From NCBI GenBank assembly GCA_035506295.1, contig DATJPR010000265.1, positions 1 to 53,270 of the forward strand: DNA of 53,270 nt, given 5' to 3'. The notes under the pieces are model-generated. The model had not been told where the DNA came from, made no database searches, and saw only the letters and a list, made by a program, of their open reading frames with translations. Positions within the stretch are counted from its first letter, which is position 1. Each line of letters starts with the position of its first letter. This stretch comes from DATJPR01 sp035506295 (GTDB lineage Bacteria > Bacteroidota > Ignavibacteria > UBA10030 > UBA6906). A program made the position numbers and the translations under genes. Shown piece after piece: positions 26,501 through 36,000 of this stretch.

Positions 26501-27284
26501 CGATCCCGGGAAAGGGGAGATCGGCATGATTGCGCTAGAGGTCGGGGCGAGCTCGCGGATGAGCTCGATGCTCGCACCCGATCAGCGCATCGTCGTCATG
26601 GGTCCGACCGGCACGCCGACGGAAATCGGCGGGAAGGAGACGGTCCTTCTGCTCGGCGGCGGGTTGGGGAACGCCGTTCTGTTCTCGATTGGCCGCGCGT
26701 TCAGAGAGAAGGGTGGACGGGTGATCTATTTCGCCGGGTATAAGAAACAGGAGGACTTCTTCAAGCGAGAATGGCTCGAAGCGGCATCGGACGTCCTCGT
26801 GTTCAGCGTCGACGGCGGTTCACCGATTCCGACACACCGGGCGCAGGACCGGACGTTTGTCGGCAATATCGTCCAGGCCGCCGTGGCGTATGCCACGGGG
26901 AAACTCGGTCCCGTGCCGATTCCCCTGCATGAAGCCACGCGTGTCATCGCGATCGGATCGGACAGGATGATGGCTGCGGTGAAGAACGCGCGGGGACGGG
27001 AGCTCAAACCGTTTGTGAATGCGCACCACATCGGGATCGCTTCGATCAATTCGCCGATGCAGTGCATGATGAAGGCGATCTGCGCCCAGTGCCTCCAGCG
27101 GCATGTGGATCCGGCGACCGGAGTCGAAGAGTTCGTGTTTTCTTGTGTGAACCAGGATCAGCCGATGGATCACGTCGATTTCGTCAACCTCAATGCCCGA
27201 CTGCGTCAGAACACCGTCATGGAGAAACTCTCCAACCTCTGGCTTGAACATTTGCTGCAACTTTCTCCCGTCGGCGACTGTTAA
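23595..27284 (+). CDS. Fused GltD/NfnB-like and NfnA-like flavoprotein with novel N-terminal domain
   Basis: 1229 residues from a GTG with AGGAG six bases upstream. Residues 1-~300 form a mostly helical region I do not recognise. Next comes a GltD-type iron-sulfur module: Cys307, Cys310, Cys318 and Cys340 (GCPLDQKIS), then Cys380, Cys383 and Cys387. FAD and NAD(P) Rossmann motifs follow at 446-451 (GMGPAG) and 619-621 (VIGGGLTAID). From ~900 on is a ferredoxin-reductase-like half (HPGQFYRLQNY, then LLGGGLGNA near 1020). It ends in a 2Fe-2S type cysteine set (Cys1157, Cys1163, Cys1166 and Cys1184) and VDFVNLNARLRQ, as in NfnA/SudB. Subunits that are usually separate are fused in reverse order. 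It probably shuttles electrons between NAD(P)H and ferredoxin; bifurcation is speculative. Confidence 0.88.
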   Translation: MKPRLEEKYYILKELSMDFPDLSAFGLTYVDLYDSQVLEKLTIQFHEYVHTRNPSLHARFGHYQALRGAEMSPPEVSSLLEEMAEELSSFIGNLFGIMEQLQVERDRSAREKAIFECRREFFVRRVLKKYSKEVSLQFDRSELSSAVRSLFEQIATPPYNDPELEAATAILQFLDHERYIKVGLPAESVEHIGALVSRLRSADWNFVDLPSTEDEPSIRQFLTEIMSLFERWLAAAFHQRDPECSSWTMLHVPSALDFNHLVQFEREGNHDGTTIVGNPEHFRRRNGFDLTDARFDERHADGEVDYCILCHKREKDSCSHGFMDGSSFKHNPLGYELKGCPLDQKISESHELKSKGDVLGALALIMMDNPMLPGTGHRICNDCMKGCIYQKQDPVNIPQVETRILTDVLSLPWGFEIYSLLTRWNPLKIDRPYALPFNGMKILIVGMGPAGYTLAHYFLNEGFGVVGIDGLKIEPLSEAFFFPDGSPRPIRNFGEIQKKLSERSMAGFGGVSEYGITPRWDKNFLTVIHLTLLRRRHFALFDGVRFGGTLTIDDAWNYGFDHVCIAAGAGKPTFVHMKNNMIRGIRKASDFLMALQLTGAGKKDSLANLQVRLPAVVIGGGLTAIDAATELMAYYPVQVSKIKERFDILASEQGRDAVLATFDPEERGILMEFLSHAESIDAERSRATAAGEQPAFIPLLRQWGGVTILYRKSINDSPAYRLNHEEIIKGLEEGIAFKEKMSPVEAVPDSFGALQELIFEEMELMGGRWKSSGRHVHVPARTAIIAAGTVPNIMYEREHPGTFDLDANEEYFLAHRLQEGVLVPSPNDPEAFFASHQSSDGRTVSFYGDNHPAYAGSVVKAMASAKHGYRHVVKSLESRRAATLRHDDAGAEQEWRRFRDLLSDDLQARVVRVNKLTPTITEIVARAPKAAREFHPGQFYRLQNYEADSRRIENSLLMMEGIALTGAWVDPGKGEIGMIALEVGASSRMSSMLAPDQRIVVMGPTGTPTEIGGKETVLLLGGGLGNAVLFSIGRAFREKGGRVIYFAGYKKQEDFFKREWLEAASDVLVFSVDGGSPIPTHRAQDRTFVGNIVQAAVAYATGKLGPVPIPLHEATRVIAIGSDRMMAAVKNARGRELKPFVNAHHIGIASINSPMQCMMKAICAQCLQRHVDPATGVEEFVFSCVNQDQPMDHVDFVNLNARLRQNTVMEKLSNLWLEHLLQLSPVGDC

Positions 27285-27325
27285 TGTGCTATCGTCGAAT
27301 ATGCATTGAAGGGAGGGTGCATCAC

Positions 27326-29134
27326 ATGCTGAAGATGCTACGGTACGCGGTCGCGGTCGTTTTGATCGGTCTTTCGTGCCCTGCAGGGGCGCAAATCCTT
27401 TTCACGGCGTCTCTCAACGGATCGCAGGAGACCCCTGCCGATACGTCGAAGGGGCAGGGTACACTCTGGGCCGTTTTGAGCCCGGATATGTCGACGCTGA
27501 CATTTCGCCTGACATTCGCGCATCTTACAGCCGCGGCAACGGCAATGCATTTCCACGTCGCCCCCACCGGGGTTGCCGGCGGCGTTGTGTTCCCCATCTC
27601 GTTTACGGGAAACACCGTTGCTGGGACGTGGTCCAATGTCCCCGACACCATCATCCAGCATCTTATGAATGGTGAAGTGTATGTCAATGTCCATTCAAGC
27701 AAATATCCTGGTGGAGAGATACGCGGCCAGCTGACACTCGCCCCGGGAATGGGATTCACGATCAGCGCTGACCAGTCACAGGAAACGCCGCCGACCGGAT
27801 CGGGCGGCACGGGGACAGGATTCGCGTATATCGACAGCCAGGGGACGCGATTGACGTATGCCATCACCGTGGCCGGACTGAGCGATACGGTGACCGCCTC
27901 GCATTTCCATTCAGCGCCCGTCGGCATTGCGGGTCCGGTGGTTCATCCCATTTCCTTTACCGATAGTTCTTCGTCAGGCGGGTGGACCGGCTTCGTGGAC
28001 AGTATCTACGGCGGCCTTGCGAGAAGCGGACTCTACTTTAACATCCATACAAAGACGCATCCGGGAGGCGAGATCCGCGGGCAGTTGATGTCCGTGACAG
28101 GAGAGCGCTTCACGATCGCTCTTGACGGGACCCAGGAAACGCCGCCGAACGCCGCTCCCGGCCAGGCGACAGCATGGGTAATTCTCAGTCCGGATGGATC
28201 GACGCTTCTCTATCGTGCGACGTTTGCCGAATTGACCGGCCCAGTGACGGGTTCGCACTTCCACACAGGCGCTCCCGGAGTGGGCGGACCGGTGGTGCAC
28301 CCGTTCACGGCAACGTCGAACACTGTCACCGGAACCTGGTCTTCTCCCGCTGACAGCATTCTGCGAAACCTCTTTCAAGGGGATGTGTATATGAATTTCC
28401 ATACTTCCGCCCACCCCGGCGGGGAGATTCGTGGACAGCTCATGCCGGCATCCGCCATTGAGCTGATCATGGGATTGAGTTCGTCGCAAGAGTCGGGCGT
28501 TTCGACTTCCGGCACCGGGACAGGGTATGCGTTGCTTGACAGTCTCGCGCACAAGTTGACCTATCGCGTGACGATTGCATCCCTCAGCGACACATTGACC
28601 GCTGCGCACTTCCATTTCGGCGCGCCCGGCATCAGCGGCCCGGTTGTTGAACCTGTAAGCTTCACGGATAGCACGTCCTCGGGAGTGTGGATTGCAGGGT
28701 CTCCTTCTCTGGATGTGCCCAGTCTCATGAAGGGGATGTACTACTTCAACGCACACACGAAGGCACATCCCGCCGGCGAGATCCGCGGACAGGTGCTCTT
28801 CATGCCATCGATCCTGACATCGGTACCGGTCGCGGCCGGCTCGACGCCTCGGAGGTTTACCCTTGCTCAAAACTACCCGAACCCGTTTAATCCAGCCACA
28901 GTCATCCAATACACGATCGCAGGAAACGGAGGTCAGGCGTCAGGGGTCAGTGATGTACGGCTTGCGGTGTATGATGTTCTCGGCCGACAGGTGGCGGAGC
29001 TTGTGCATGAGCGGCAAGCGCCCGGGACATATCGCGTCAGCTTCGACGGAACGAGATTGGCGAGCGGCGTGTATTTCTATCGCCTCTCGGCGGACAATCT
29101 CATGACGACGCGCTCGATGCTGTTGTTGAAATGA
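27326..29134 (+). CDS. Secreted four-CHRD-domain protein with T9SS sorting domain
   Basis: 602 residues. A signal peptide ends near PAGAQ. Four CHRD domains follow at ~18-130, 135-252, 258-373 and 378-490. Each has a HFH motif and ends in PGGEIRGQL or PAGEIRGQV. Residues ~505-602 are a type A T9SS sorting domain (FTLAQNYPNPFNPATVIQY, VYDVLGRQV, LASGVYFYRL). CHRD was named from chordin; its bacterial role is unknown. GGGAGGG about eight bases before the ATG at 27326 fixes the start. The gene overlaps the following cytochrome gene by four bases. A short TCAGG-type repeat interrupts the sorting domain. Confidence 0.93.
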   Translation: MLKMLRYAVAVVLIGLSCPAGAQILFTASLNGSQETPADTSKGQGTLWAVLSPDMSTLTFRLTFAHLTAAATAMHFHVAPTGVAGGVVFPISFTGNTVAGTWSNVPDTIIQHLMNGEVYVNVHSSKYPGGEIRGQLTLAPGMGFTISADQSQETPPTGSGGTGTGFAYIDSQGTRLTYAITVAGLSDTVTASHFHSAPVGIAGPVVHPISFTDSSSSGGWTGFVDSIYGGLARSGLYFNIHTKTHPGGEIRGQLMSVTGERFTIALDGTQETPPNAAPGQATAWVILSPDGSTLLYRATFAELTGPVTGSHFHTGAPGVGGPVVHPFTATSNTVTGTWSSPADSILRNLFQGDVYMNFHTSAHPGGEIRGQLMPASAIELIMGLSSSQESGVSTSGTGTGYALLDSLAHKLTYRVTIASLSDTLTAAHFHFGAPGISGPVVEPVSFTDSTSSGVWIAGSPSLDVPSLMKGMYYFNAHTKAHPAGEIRGQVLFMPSILTSVPVAAGSTPRRFTLAQNYPNPFNPATVIQYTIAGNGGQASGVSDVRLAVYDVLGRQVAELVHERQAPGTYRVSFDGTRLASGVYFYRLSADNLMTTRSMLLLK

Positions 29135-29565
29135 AGAGAGGAGATCTCCACCTGATGCGGCAGCTCGGCATTTGCTTCACGGTTGTTCTCCTGACATTTC
29201 TGATCAGCGCATGCCGGGACATGGGGACGAGCCCGTTCGCTGTGCAACAGGCGCCACCGCCCCCGCCGCAAGTCGACACTGTTTCGTTCAGCAGGGATAT
29301 ATTGCCGGTGCTCGAAAATTACGGGTGCACAAGCTGTCACGGAGGGACGGCGGGCTTGACGGTGGGAACAGTCGCGGGTCTTCTGGCGGGCGGCTTGCAT
29401 GGACCGGCAATCGTTCCCGGTGACGCGGCATCGAGCAACATCGTCAAGAAGATTTCTCCGAATGCGCCGTTCGGGGACAGAATGCCGCAAGGTGGACCGT
29501 ACCTTGATGCGGCGACAATACAGCTGTTTGTCAACTGGATCAATCAGGGGGCGAAGAACAATTAG
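29131..29565 (+). CDS. c-type cytochrome lipoprotein
   Basis: 144 residues. A hydrophobic signal ends in a good lipobox (LISAC, lipidated Cys28), then a proline-rich linker. One haem-binding CxxCH is at Cys66, Cys69 and His70 (NYGCTSCHGG), and a RMPQGG methionine downstream could be the sixth ligand. The pattern fits the short cytochrome domains (PSCyt1-like) that often accompany secreted FCB proteins. ATGA overlap with the CHRD gene implies coupled translation and perhaps a joint surface role. An internal ATG at 29155 is an alternative start. Electron partners are not visible. Confidence 0.85.
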   Translation: MKRGDLHLMRQLGICFTVVLLTFLISACRDMGTSPFAVQQAPPPPPQVDTVSFSRDILPVLENYGCTSCHGGTAGLTVGTVAGLLAGGLHGPAIVPGDAASSNIVKKISPNAPFGDRMPQGGPYLDAATIQLFVNWINQGAKNN

Positions 29566-29621
29566 GCAGCGGTACGGTGAGTATTCGTAGCAGCAATGTG
29601 ATTGGAGACAGAGGGGAGAGG

Positions 29622-29652
29622 CAAAACGGCGAGCTTGACGCTCGCCGTTTTG
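29622..29652. terminator. Bidirectional terminator between convergent genes
   Basis: A perfect 13-bp stem (29622-29634 with 29640-29652) around the loop TTGAC, with an A tract on the left and a T tract on the right. It can stop both the cytochrome gene and the convergent membrane-protein operon. Confidence 0.9.
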
Positions 29653-29677
29653 ATTTTCACGCGGCTTCAGGAAAGGA

Positions 29678-30205
29678 TCAGACAGCCGGCTTCTGAGGAG
29701 GCGTGTACGAAGGCGGCGGGGTTGCGCCGGGTTTCGGTTTCCAGATCGCATAGCCGATGAGGCCGCCCAGCAGGCCGAAAATGGTGTCAATGACCAGCGA
29801 CGACACCAACGAAATGATCCACAGCCCTCCGCCCATCGCCATGCTCCGCTCCATCTGGTCGAACGCCTCGGGAGGAATGCGGCTCCGGTACTGATCCATG
29901 AACGAGAGCAGAAGCTGCTTGCTGACATCGCCGAACGCGGCCAGGATCGCAGCGCTGATTGCCGATCCGATGAGGGCACCGAACACGCCGGCGAGCGCCC
30001 CGAGCTGCACAGCATCACCGCTGGTAAGCGGCGGATGACCTTCGGTCAGATCCTTCTTGTAGAAGAACACCGCCATCGCCCCGCCGATCATCACGCCCGC
30101 ACAACAGAGACAATTCAAAAGGTTCAAACCAGGGACGGCGGAAATGACCGCAATAACGATACCGCCGTACAGCGCCGGCATCAAGACACTGGGTTTTGGT
30201 TGCAT
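29678..30205 (-). CDS. Membrane protein of unknown function
   Basis: 175 residues with an N-terminal pair of hydrophobic segments containing LNCLCCAGVMIGGAMAVFFY, a glycine/alanine-rich segment (ALAGVFGALIGSAISAAIL), a soluble stretch (SFMDQYRSRIPPEAFDQMERS) and a final helix followed by a proline-rich tail (PPPSYTPPQKP). The overall shape resembles DUF4199/DUF5518-type proteins, but no clear family is recognised. It begins three bases after the DUF2085 gene, so the two form an operon. Confidence 0.75.
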   Translation of the reverse strand: MQPKPSVLMPALYGGIVIAVISAVPGLNLLNCLCCAGVMIGGAMAVFFYKKDLTEGHPPLTSGDAVQLGALAGVFGALIGSAISAAILAAFGDVSKQLLLSFMDQYRSRIPPEAFDQMERSMAMGGGLWIISLVSSLVIDTIFGLLGGLIGYAIWKPKPGATPPPSYTPPQKPAV

Positions 30206-30208
30206 CGC

Positions 30209-30742
30209 TCAGTCCTTTGTGTTAGTAGGTGATGGTTGAACGCGGGTTCTGGTCATCAATTCCGAGCTTGCGTCGATGATGATGGGCAACAGGACAAATA
30301 CCGCAATGATCCCGAAGAACGCGCCGGTGAAGACGCGGGTTACGGACGAGCTTTCATGAACATTGAGCAGCGAGAGGGCGACGTCGACCACCATCGGCAC
30401 AACCGCCGCAAGAAGCCAGGAGCGTCCGGCGCCGACGCGGCTGGTGATGGAGCGAAACAGGGGGTAGACAAGAAGTCCGGCGAAGAACGAAAAATAGATT
30501 GAGGTGCAACGCATGCAGACACCCGTCTTCTCGCCTGCGATATGGAAGCTGTGACTATCGATCTGATTGCAAATCGGGTGAAAGAACGCGTACAGGAACG
30601 CTGAGACGCCCGTCCATCGGCCGCCATGCAGCAACGGGGCCGCGACGATCGCGAGACACCAGAGCAATACCCCCGCGAGAAGAGCAACGTAGACTCTTTG
30701 CGAGAGCATGCGGTGGACGCGGCGATCGTCGGAGTCGAACAT
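30209..30742 (-). CDS. DUF2085 family membrane protein
   Basis: 177 residues with four or five membrane segments. The hallmark is FHPICNQIDSHSFHIAGEKTGVCMRCTSIY, in which His, Cys and CxRC residues are conserved across DUF2085; these could bind a metal or haem at the membrane face. The family's function is not known. The ATG at 30742 is chosen because the in-frame sequence further upstream is low-complexity and basic. It is the first gene of a two-gene minus-strand operon and divergent from aguB. Confidence 0.85.
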   Translation of the reverse strand: MFDSDDRRVHRMLSQRVYVALLAGVLLWCLAIVAAPLLHGGRWTGVSAFLYAFFHPICNQIDSHSFHIAGEKTGVCMRCTSIYFSFFAGLLVYPLFRSITSRVGAGRSWLLAAVVPMVVDVALSLLNVHESSSVTRVFTGAFFGIIAVFVLLPIIIDASSELMTRTRVQPSPTNTKD

Positions 30743-30891
30743 GACGGCAACAGGGGAAGAGGAGAAGTGCTTGATCGAACATAGGGGAATTGCCGACGAT
30801 ATGCAAGGCGGAGATGGATTGAAAGAGAGACGGATTTGGATTATAATGGAACCGAATTCATTCTCCCCCTCATCCTCGATCTGGAGAGCGC

Positions 30892-31797
30892 GTGCCCGAA
30901 CAGTTATCCTTCCGCGTTGCACTCGTGCAAATGAAAGTCGGCGGCGACGCGGGGAAGAACCTTGCAGCCGCTGCAGAGTCCATCGCAGACGCTGCGCGCA
31001 AGGGGGCCGATGTTGTGTGTCTCCCCGAGCTCTTCGCTTCACCGTACTTCTGTCAGGTGGAAGACGTCCGGCACTTTGGCCTCGCGGAACCGCTGCCTGG
31101 GCCAACGACTGACCGGCTGGCCGCTGTTGCCCGCAAAGAAAAGATCGCCGTGATCGTTCCCGTGTTCGAGCGCCGCGGCGCCGGCGTGTACCACAATTCC
31201 CTTGCCGTCATCGACAAGACGGGGGATGTGGTCGGCATCTACCGCAAGATGCACATCCCGGATGATCCGGCCTACTACGAAAAGTTCTATTTTACACCGG
31301 GCGATCTTGGTTTCAGAACGTTCGACCTCTCTGTGGGTCGAATCGGAACGATGATCTGTTGGGACCAATGGTTCCCCGAGGGGGCTCGCCTCACGGCGCT
31401 CCAGGGAGCTTCAGTTCTCTTCTATCCTACGGCGATCGGTTGGCATCCGCATGAAAAGGAGCAGTTCGGGACGGCACAGCGTGAAGCGTGGAAGACGGTC
31501 CAGCGGGGGCATGCGGTCGCCAACGGTATCTATGTGGCAGCCGTGAACCGCGTCGGACTTGAAATCCCGGACCATGGCGGCCCGGGGATCGAATTCTGGG
31601 GCTCCTCCTTCATCTGCGATCCGCAAGGAGTGATCATCGCCGAGGCGCCGTCGGACAAGGAGGAGCTGCTGATCGGCGACATCGACCTTCACCATCTTGA
31701 AGAAGTGAGGAAGAACTGGCCGTTCCTCCGCGACCGGCGAATCGATGCCTATCAGCCGATCACCGAGCGGTATCTTGACAAGGACCGCGGGCGATGA
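30892..31797 (+). CDS. aguB: N-carbamoylputrescine amidase
   Basis: A 301-residue nitrilase-superfamily enzyme that hydrolyses N-carbamoylputrescine to putrescine, CO2 and ammonia. The catalytic triad is Glu46 (LPELFASPYF), Lys119 (YRKMHIPDDP) and Cys156 (TMICWDQWFPE). YEKFYFTPGD and EFWGSSFICDP match the AguB subfamily closely. It starts at GTG. ATGA overlap with aguA, which makes its substrate, confirms the assignment. Together they form the plant- and Pseudomonas-type agmatine route to putrescine. Confidence 0.95.
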   Translation: MPEQLSFRVALVQMKVGGDAGKNLAAAAESIADAARKGADVVCLPELFASPYFCQVEDVRHFGLAEPLPGPTTDRLAAVARKEKIAVIVPVFERRGAGVYHNSLAVIDKTGDVVGIYRKMHIPDDPAYYEKFYFTPGDLGFRTFDLSVGRIGTMICWDQWFPEGARLTALQGASVLFYPTAIGWHPHEKEQFGTAQREAWKTVQRGHAVANGIYVAAVNRVGLEIPDHGGPGIEFWGSSFICDPQGVIIAEAPSDKEELLIGDIDLHHLEEVRKNWPFLRDRRIDAYQPITERYLDKDRGR

Positions 31798-32864
31798 CAC
31801 CTGCGTCCCCAACGGGTTTCCGCCTTGCGGCAGAATGGGAACCTCACGAGGCAACATGGATCGGGTGGCCGGAAAACACCACCGATTGGCCGGGGAGATT
31901 CGCGCCGATCCCCTGGGTCTATTCCGAGATCGTCAAGAAAATCGTTGAAGCAGAGATCGTCCGGATCATCGTCCGTGACCGCGCTCGGCAGGCTTCGGCT
32001 GAACGCGTGCTGCGAAGGGCAGGGGTCAGTCTCGAGAAGGTGGAGTTTTTTCGCTTTCGCACCGACCGTGGCTGGACGAGAGATTCAGGCCCCATGGTTG
32101 TCCACTGCGACGATTGCGCCGAAGGAGTCGCAGTCCTGAACTTCCGTTTCAACGCGTGGGCGAAATATCCGGACTGGAAAAATGATATCAAGACGCATGT
32201 CCGTGTTGCGCGCGCGCTTGAGGTGGAGCATTTCACTCCTATCCATAACGGCACGCCCGTGGTCCTCGAAGGGGGGGCCATCGACACCAATGGGTTGGGC
32301 ACTCTCCTGACCACGGAGGAATGCCTCCTCGATCAATCCGTTCAAGTACGAAACCCCGGCTTTACGCGGGCCGACATGGAGGAAGTCTTCGGGAAATGGC
32401 TGGGCGTCAGGAATGTGATCTGGCTGGGGAAGGGAATTGCCGGTGATGATACCCATGGCCACGTCGACGACCTTTGCCGCTTTGTGAATCCGACGACGAT
32501 CGTACTATGCTCCGAATCGCATGAGCGCGATCCGAACCACCCCATCCTTCGCGAGAACAAAGAACGCCTGCTCTCCGCGAAACTTGAGAACGGCGCAACG
32601 CCAACGGTGGTTGATCTCCCCATGCCAGCACCGCTTGTGTTCGACGGCATGCGGCTTCCTGCCAGCTATGCGAATTTCTACATCGCGAACGCCGCAGTCC
32701 TGGTCCCCACCTTCAATGATCCGAACGACAGATGTGCGCTGGGAATACTCTCGGAACTGATACCCGACCGTCCGGTAATCGGCATTCACGCCGTGGATCT
32801 TGTGTGGGGGTTGGGGACGCTGCACTGCATGACGCACGAACAACCGGCTAGGGCCAAGCTATGA
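31794..32864 (+). CDS. aguA: Agmatine deiminase
   Basis: A 356-residue guanidino-group-modifying enzyme that converts agmatine to N-carbamoylputrescine and ammonia. Motifs seen are AEWEPHEATWIGWP near the start, TRDSGPMVV, LEGGAIDTNG, the histidine block DDTHGHVDDLCRF, and the nucleophile Cys345 in GTLHCMTHEQP at the C-terminus. The pattern and length fit the PPADIH family. It is translated from an ATGA overlap with aguB. No arginine decarboxylase gene is in the window, so the agmatine source is elsewhere. Confidence 0.96.
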   Translation: MTPASPTGFRLAAEWEPHEATWIGWPENTTDWPGRFAPIPWVYSEIVKKIVEAEIVRIIVRDRARQASAERVLRRAGVSLEKVEFFRFRTDRGWTRDSGPMVVHCDDCAEGVAVLNFRFNAWAKYPDWKNDIKTHVRVARALEVEHFTPIHNGTPVVLEGGAIDTNGLGTLLTTEECLLDQSVQVRNPGFTRADMEEVFGKWLGVRNVIWLGKGIAGDDTHGHVDDLCRFVNPTTIVLCSESHERDPNHPILRENKERLLSAKLENGATPTVVDLPMPAPLVFDGMRLPASYANFYIANAAVLVPTFNDPNDRCALGILSELIPDRPVIGIHAVDLVWGLGTLHCMTHEQPARAKL

Positions 32865-32884
32865 GTAGGAAGTAAGACGTAGGA
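32865..32884 (+). repeat. Dispersed intergenic repeat, copy 1
   Basis: A 20-base purine-rich unit (GTAGGAAGTA, A/C, GACGTAGGA) directly after the aguA stop, continuing as GGTAGGAAGAAAAAGG. The same unit with one mismatch is at 49040-49059 after nifJ. Both copies follow a stop codon. Confidence 0.6.
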
Positions 32885-33021
32885 GGTAGGAAGAAAAAGG
32901 AAAGCGAGAAACCTCCAAGGTCAATCTTCGTACAAAAGATGTTGTGGTGTTCACATGCTGGCTCGCCCATCATAGTTATCATCATTCTGTAGATCACCCG
33001 AGATTCAAAGGAGGCCCCACC

Positions 33022-36000
33022 ATGCGCAAGCATGCTATCTTTGCGACGTTTATCGTCGCGCTGCTGTCTTCGCTCGCCATCGGCCAGGAAAATCCGCTCT
33101 GGCTCCGCTATCCTGCGATTTCTCCGGACGGCGGCACGATATTGTTTGAATATAAAGGTGACATCTATTCCGTCTCCTCGAAGGGAGGAACGGCGGTACC
33201 CCTCACCATCAGCGAGTCCTACGAGTATGCGCCGGTGTGGAGCCACGATGGGAAGAGCGTCGCATTCGCGTCAGACCGCTATGGAAACTTTGACGTCTTT
33301 GTGATGCCCTCGAGCGGGGGCGAAGCGAAGCGGCTCACCTTCCACTCGGCACGGGAAATTCCGAGCAGCTTCACGGCCGACGACAAGGCCGTTCTCTTCG
33401 CTGCATATCGACAGGAGCTTGCAACGAACGCCCAGTTCCCCGTCGGACTGATGACGCAGCTCTACAGCGTTCCCGTCACCGGGGGACGTGTGTCGATGGT
33501 CCTGCCGGTGCCCGCACTCGACGCGACGCTGGACGCGAAGGGCGACAAGCTGATTTATCACGACATCAAGGGCTATGAGAGCGACTGGCGGAAACACCAC
33601 ACGTCGTCGGTAACGCGCGATGTCTGGGTGTACGATTTCAAGACGAAGCAATACACGCAGCTCACCCGGTTCGCCGGGGAAGACCGCAATCCTGTATTCG
33701 ATGCCAACGACAACGACTTCTATTATCTCAGCGAGCAGAGTGGATCCTTCAACATCTTCAAAAGCTCGCTGGCAGATCCCACGAAGCAGACGGCGCTTAC
33801 GCACTTCACCAGGAACCCGGTGAGATTCCTTACCCGCGCGAAAGACAATACGCTCTGCTTCGATTACGACGGGGAAATCTACACGATGCAGCCTGGAGGT
33901 GAGCCGCGGAAGGTCTCAATCCGGGTGGACGTTGACGGACGGAACACCATCGACAAGATCGTCCCTGTGAATGAAGGCTTCACCGAAGCGAAATTGTCGC
34001 CGAATGGAAAAGAATTCGCCTACATCTTCCGCGGCGAGATCTTCGTGTCCAGCATGGAAGGAGGCATCACCAAACGGATCACGAACACGCCGTGGCAGGA
34101 ACGGAGCGTCAGCTTCAGTCCGGACGGCCGGTCGCTCGTGTACGCCGCGGAAAAGGACAGCAACTGGGACGTCTATCGTGTCTCAATCGTGAGGAAGGAA
34201 GAGCCGTATTTCTATGCCTCGACCATTCTCAAAGAAGAGACGGTGATTGCCACTCCCGCCGAAGAATACCAACCGGCGTACTCCCCCGACGGGAAAGAGG
34301 TCGCCTACCTGGAAAACCGGGTTACCCTCAAGGTTGTCAACCTCGCAACAAAAGAAACGAGGGCCATCCTCTCGGCGGACAAGAATTATTCGTACGCTGA
34401 CGGCGATCAATATTATCAGTGGTCTCCCGACGGGAAATGGTTTCTCGTGCAATTCGGCTATCCCGAGCGGATCTTTGCGCCACAGGTCGGCCTGGTGTCC
34501 GCGGACGGAAAGGGCGAGCTGCACAATCTGACGATGAGCGGGTACGACAATGTCATGCCCAAATGGGTTCTTGACGGAAAGATGATGCTCTGGGGATCCG
34601 ACCGCACAGGGACGCGGTCGCAGGCGGGCGATCTCTTCAGCGGCGACGTGTACGGAATGTTCTTTACAAAGGCCGCGTTCGATAGGTTCAAGCTGACGAA
34701 GGAAGAATTTGCGCTGGTGAAGGAGCAGGAGGAGAAAGCAAAGAAGGAAGCGGACGAAAAGGCGAAGGGGGAGAAGAAGGGAAAGGAATCGGCCGAGGCC
34801 GCGAAGGATACTGCCAAGAAGGATGTCGTGATTGATTGGACGGACCTGACGGAAAGGAAGGCCAAGCTCACGACACACACATCGCCGGCAAATGATTGGG
34901 TGCTCTCGAAGGATGGCGAGAAGCTGTTCTATCTGACGGTCTTCGACAAGGGAAACGACCTCTGGGTGACGGAGCTCAGGACGAAAGAGACCAAACTCTT
35001 CGCCAAGCTTGGCGCCGACAGGGCGAGCATGGAGCTCTCTTCCGACGGGAAGTTTCTCTTCCTCCTCGCCGATGGTAAAGTAATGAAGGTCGACGTCGAA
35101 AGCGGGAAGTCGGATCCTGTCAAAACCGGCGGCGAGATGGTGCTCAAGCAGGCCGACGAAAGGAACTACATCTTCGACCATGCGTGGAGGCAGTTCAAAG
35201 AGAAATTCTATGTTGCGGACCTGCAGGGGGTGGACTGGAACTATTACTATGCCGATTACAAGAAATTCCTGCCGTACATCAACAACAACTACGATTTCGC
35301 CGAGATGCTCAGTGAGATGCTGGGCGAAGTAAATGCATCCCATACCGGCTGCCGTTATCGCAGCAACCGTCCGAATTCTGACGAGACGGCAGAGCTTGGC
35401 CTGTTGTATGACTTCAGCTTTTCCGGGACGGGAGTGAAGATCGCCGAGGTGGTGCAGGGGGGGCCGGTGGACAAAGCGGCTTCGAAGATCAAGGCCGGGG
35501 ATATTCTCGAGCAGATCGACGGCCAGCCGCTCACGGATGGCATCGATTTCTACCAGCTCCTGAACCGGAAGAACGGAAAGCTGACGTTGCTGTCGGTGTA
35601 CGATCCGGCCTCCGATACGCGCTGGGAGGAATCGGTCAAGCCGGTCTCCTCGGGAGAAATGGGTGAGTTGCTGTACAAGCGCTGGGTCAAGCAGCGGCGT
35701 GAGGAAGTCGAGAAGCTTTCCCACGGGACCATCGGCTACATCCATGTGCGTGCGATGAACGACGAGAGCATGCGGACGGTCTTCGAGGAGGCGCTGGGAC
35801 GGAACATCGCGAAGAAGGCGATCATCGTCGATACGCGGTTCAACGGCGGCGGGAACATCCACGAGCAATTGTCCGACTTCCTGAGCGGGAAAAAGTACTT
35901 CGACATCATTCCCCACGGGCAATATGTCGGGTCGGAACCACTCGACAAGTGGACCAATCCGTCGATCGTGCTGATCGGCGAGAGCAACTATTCGGATGCG

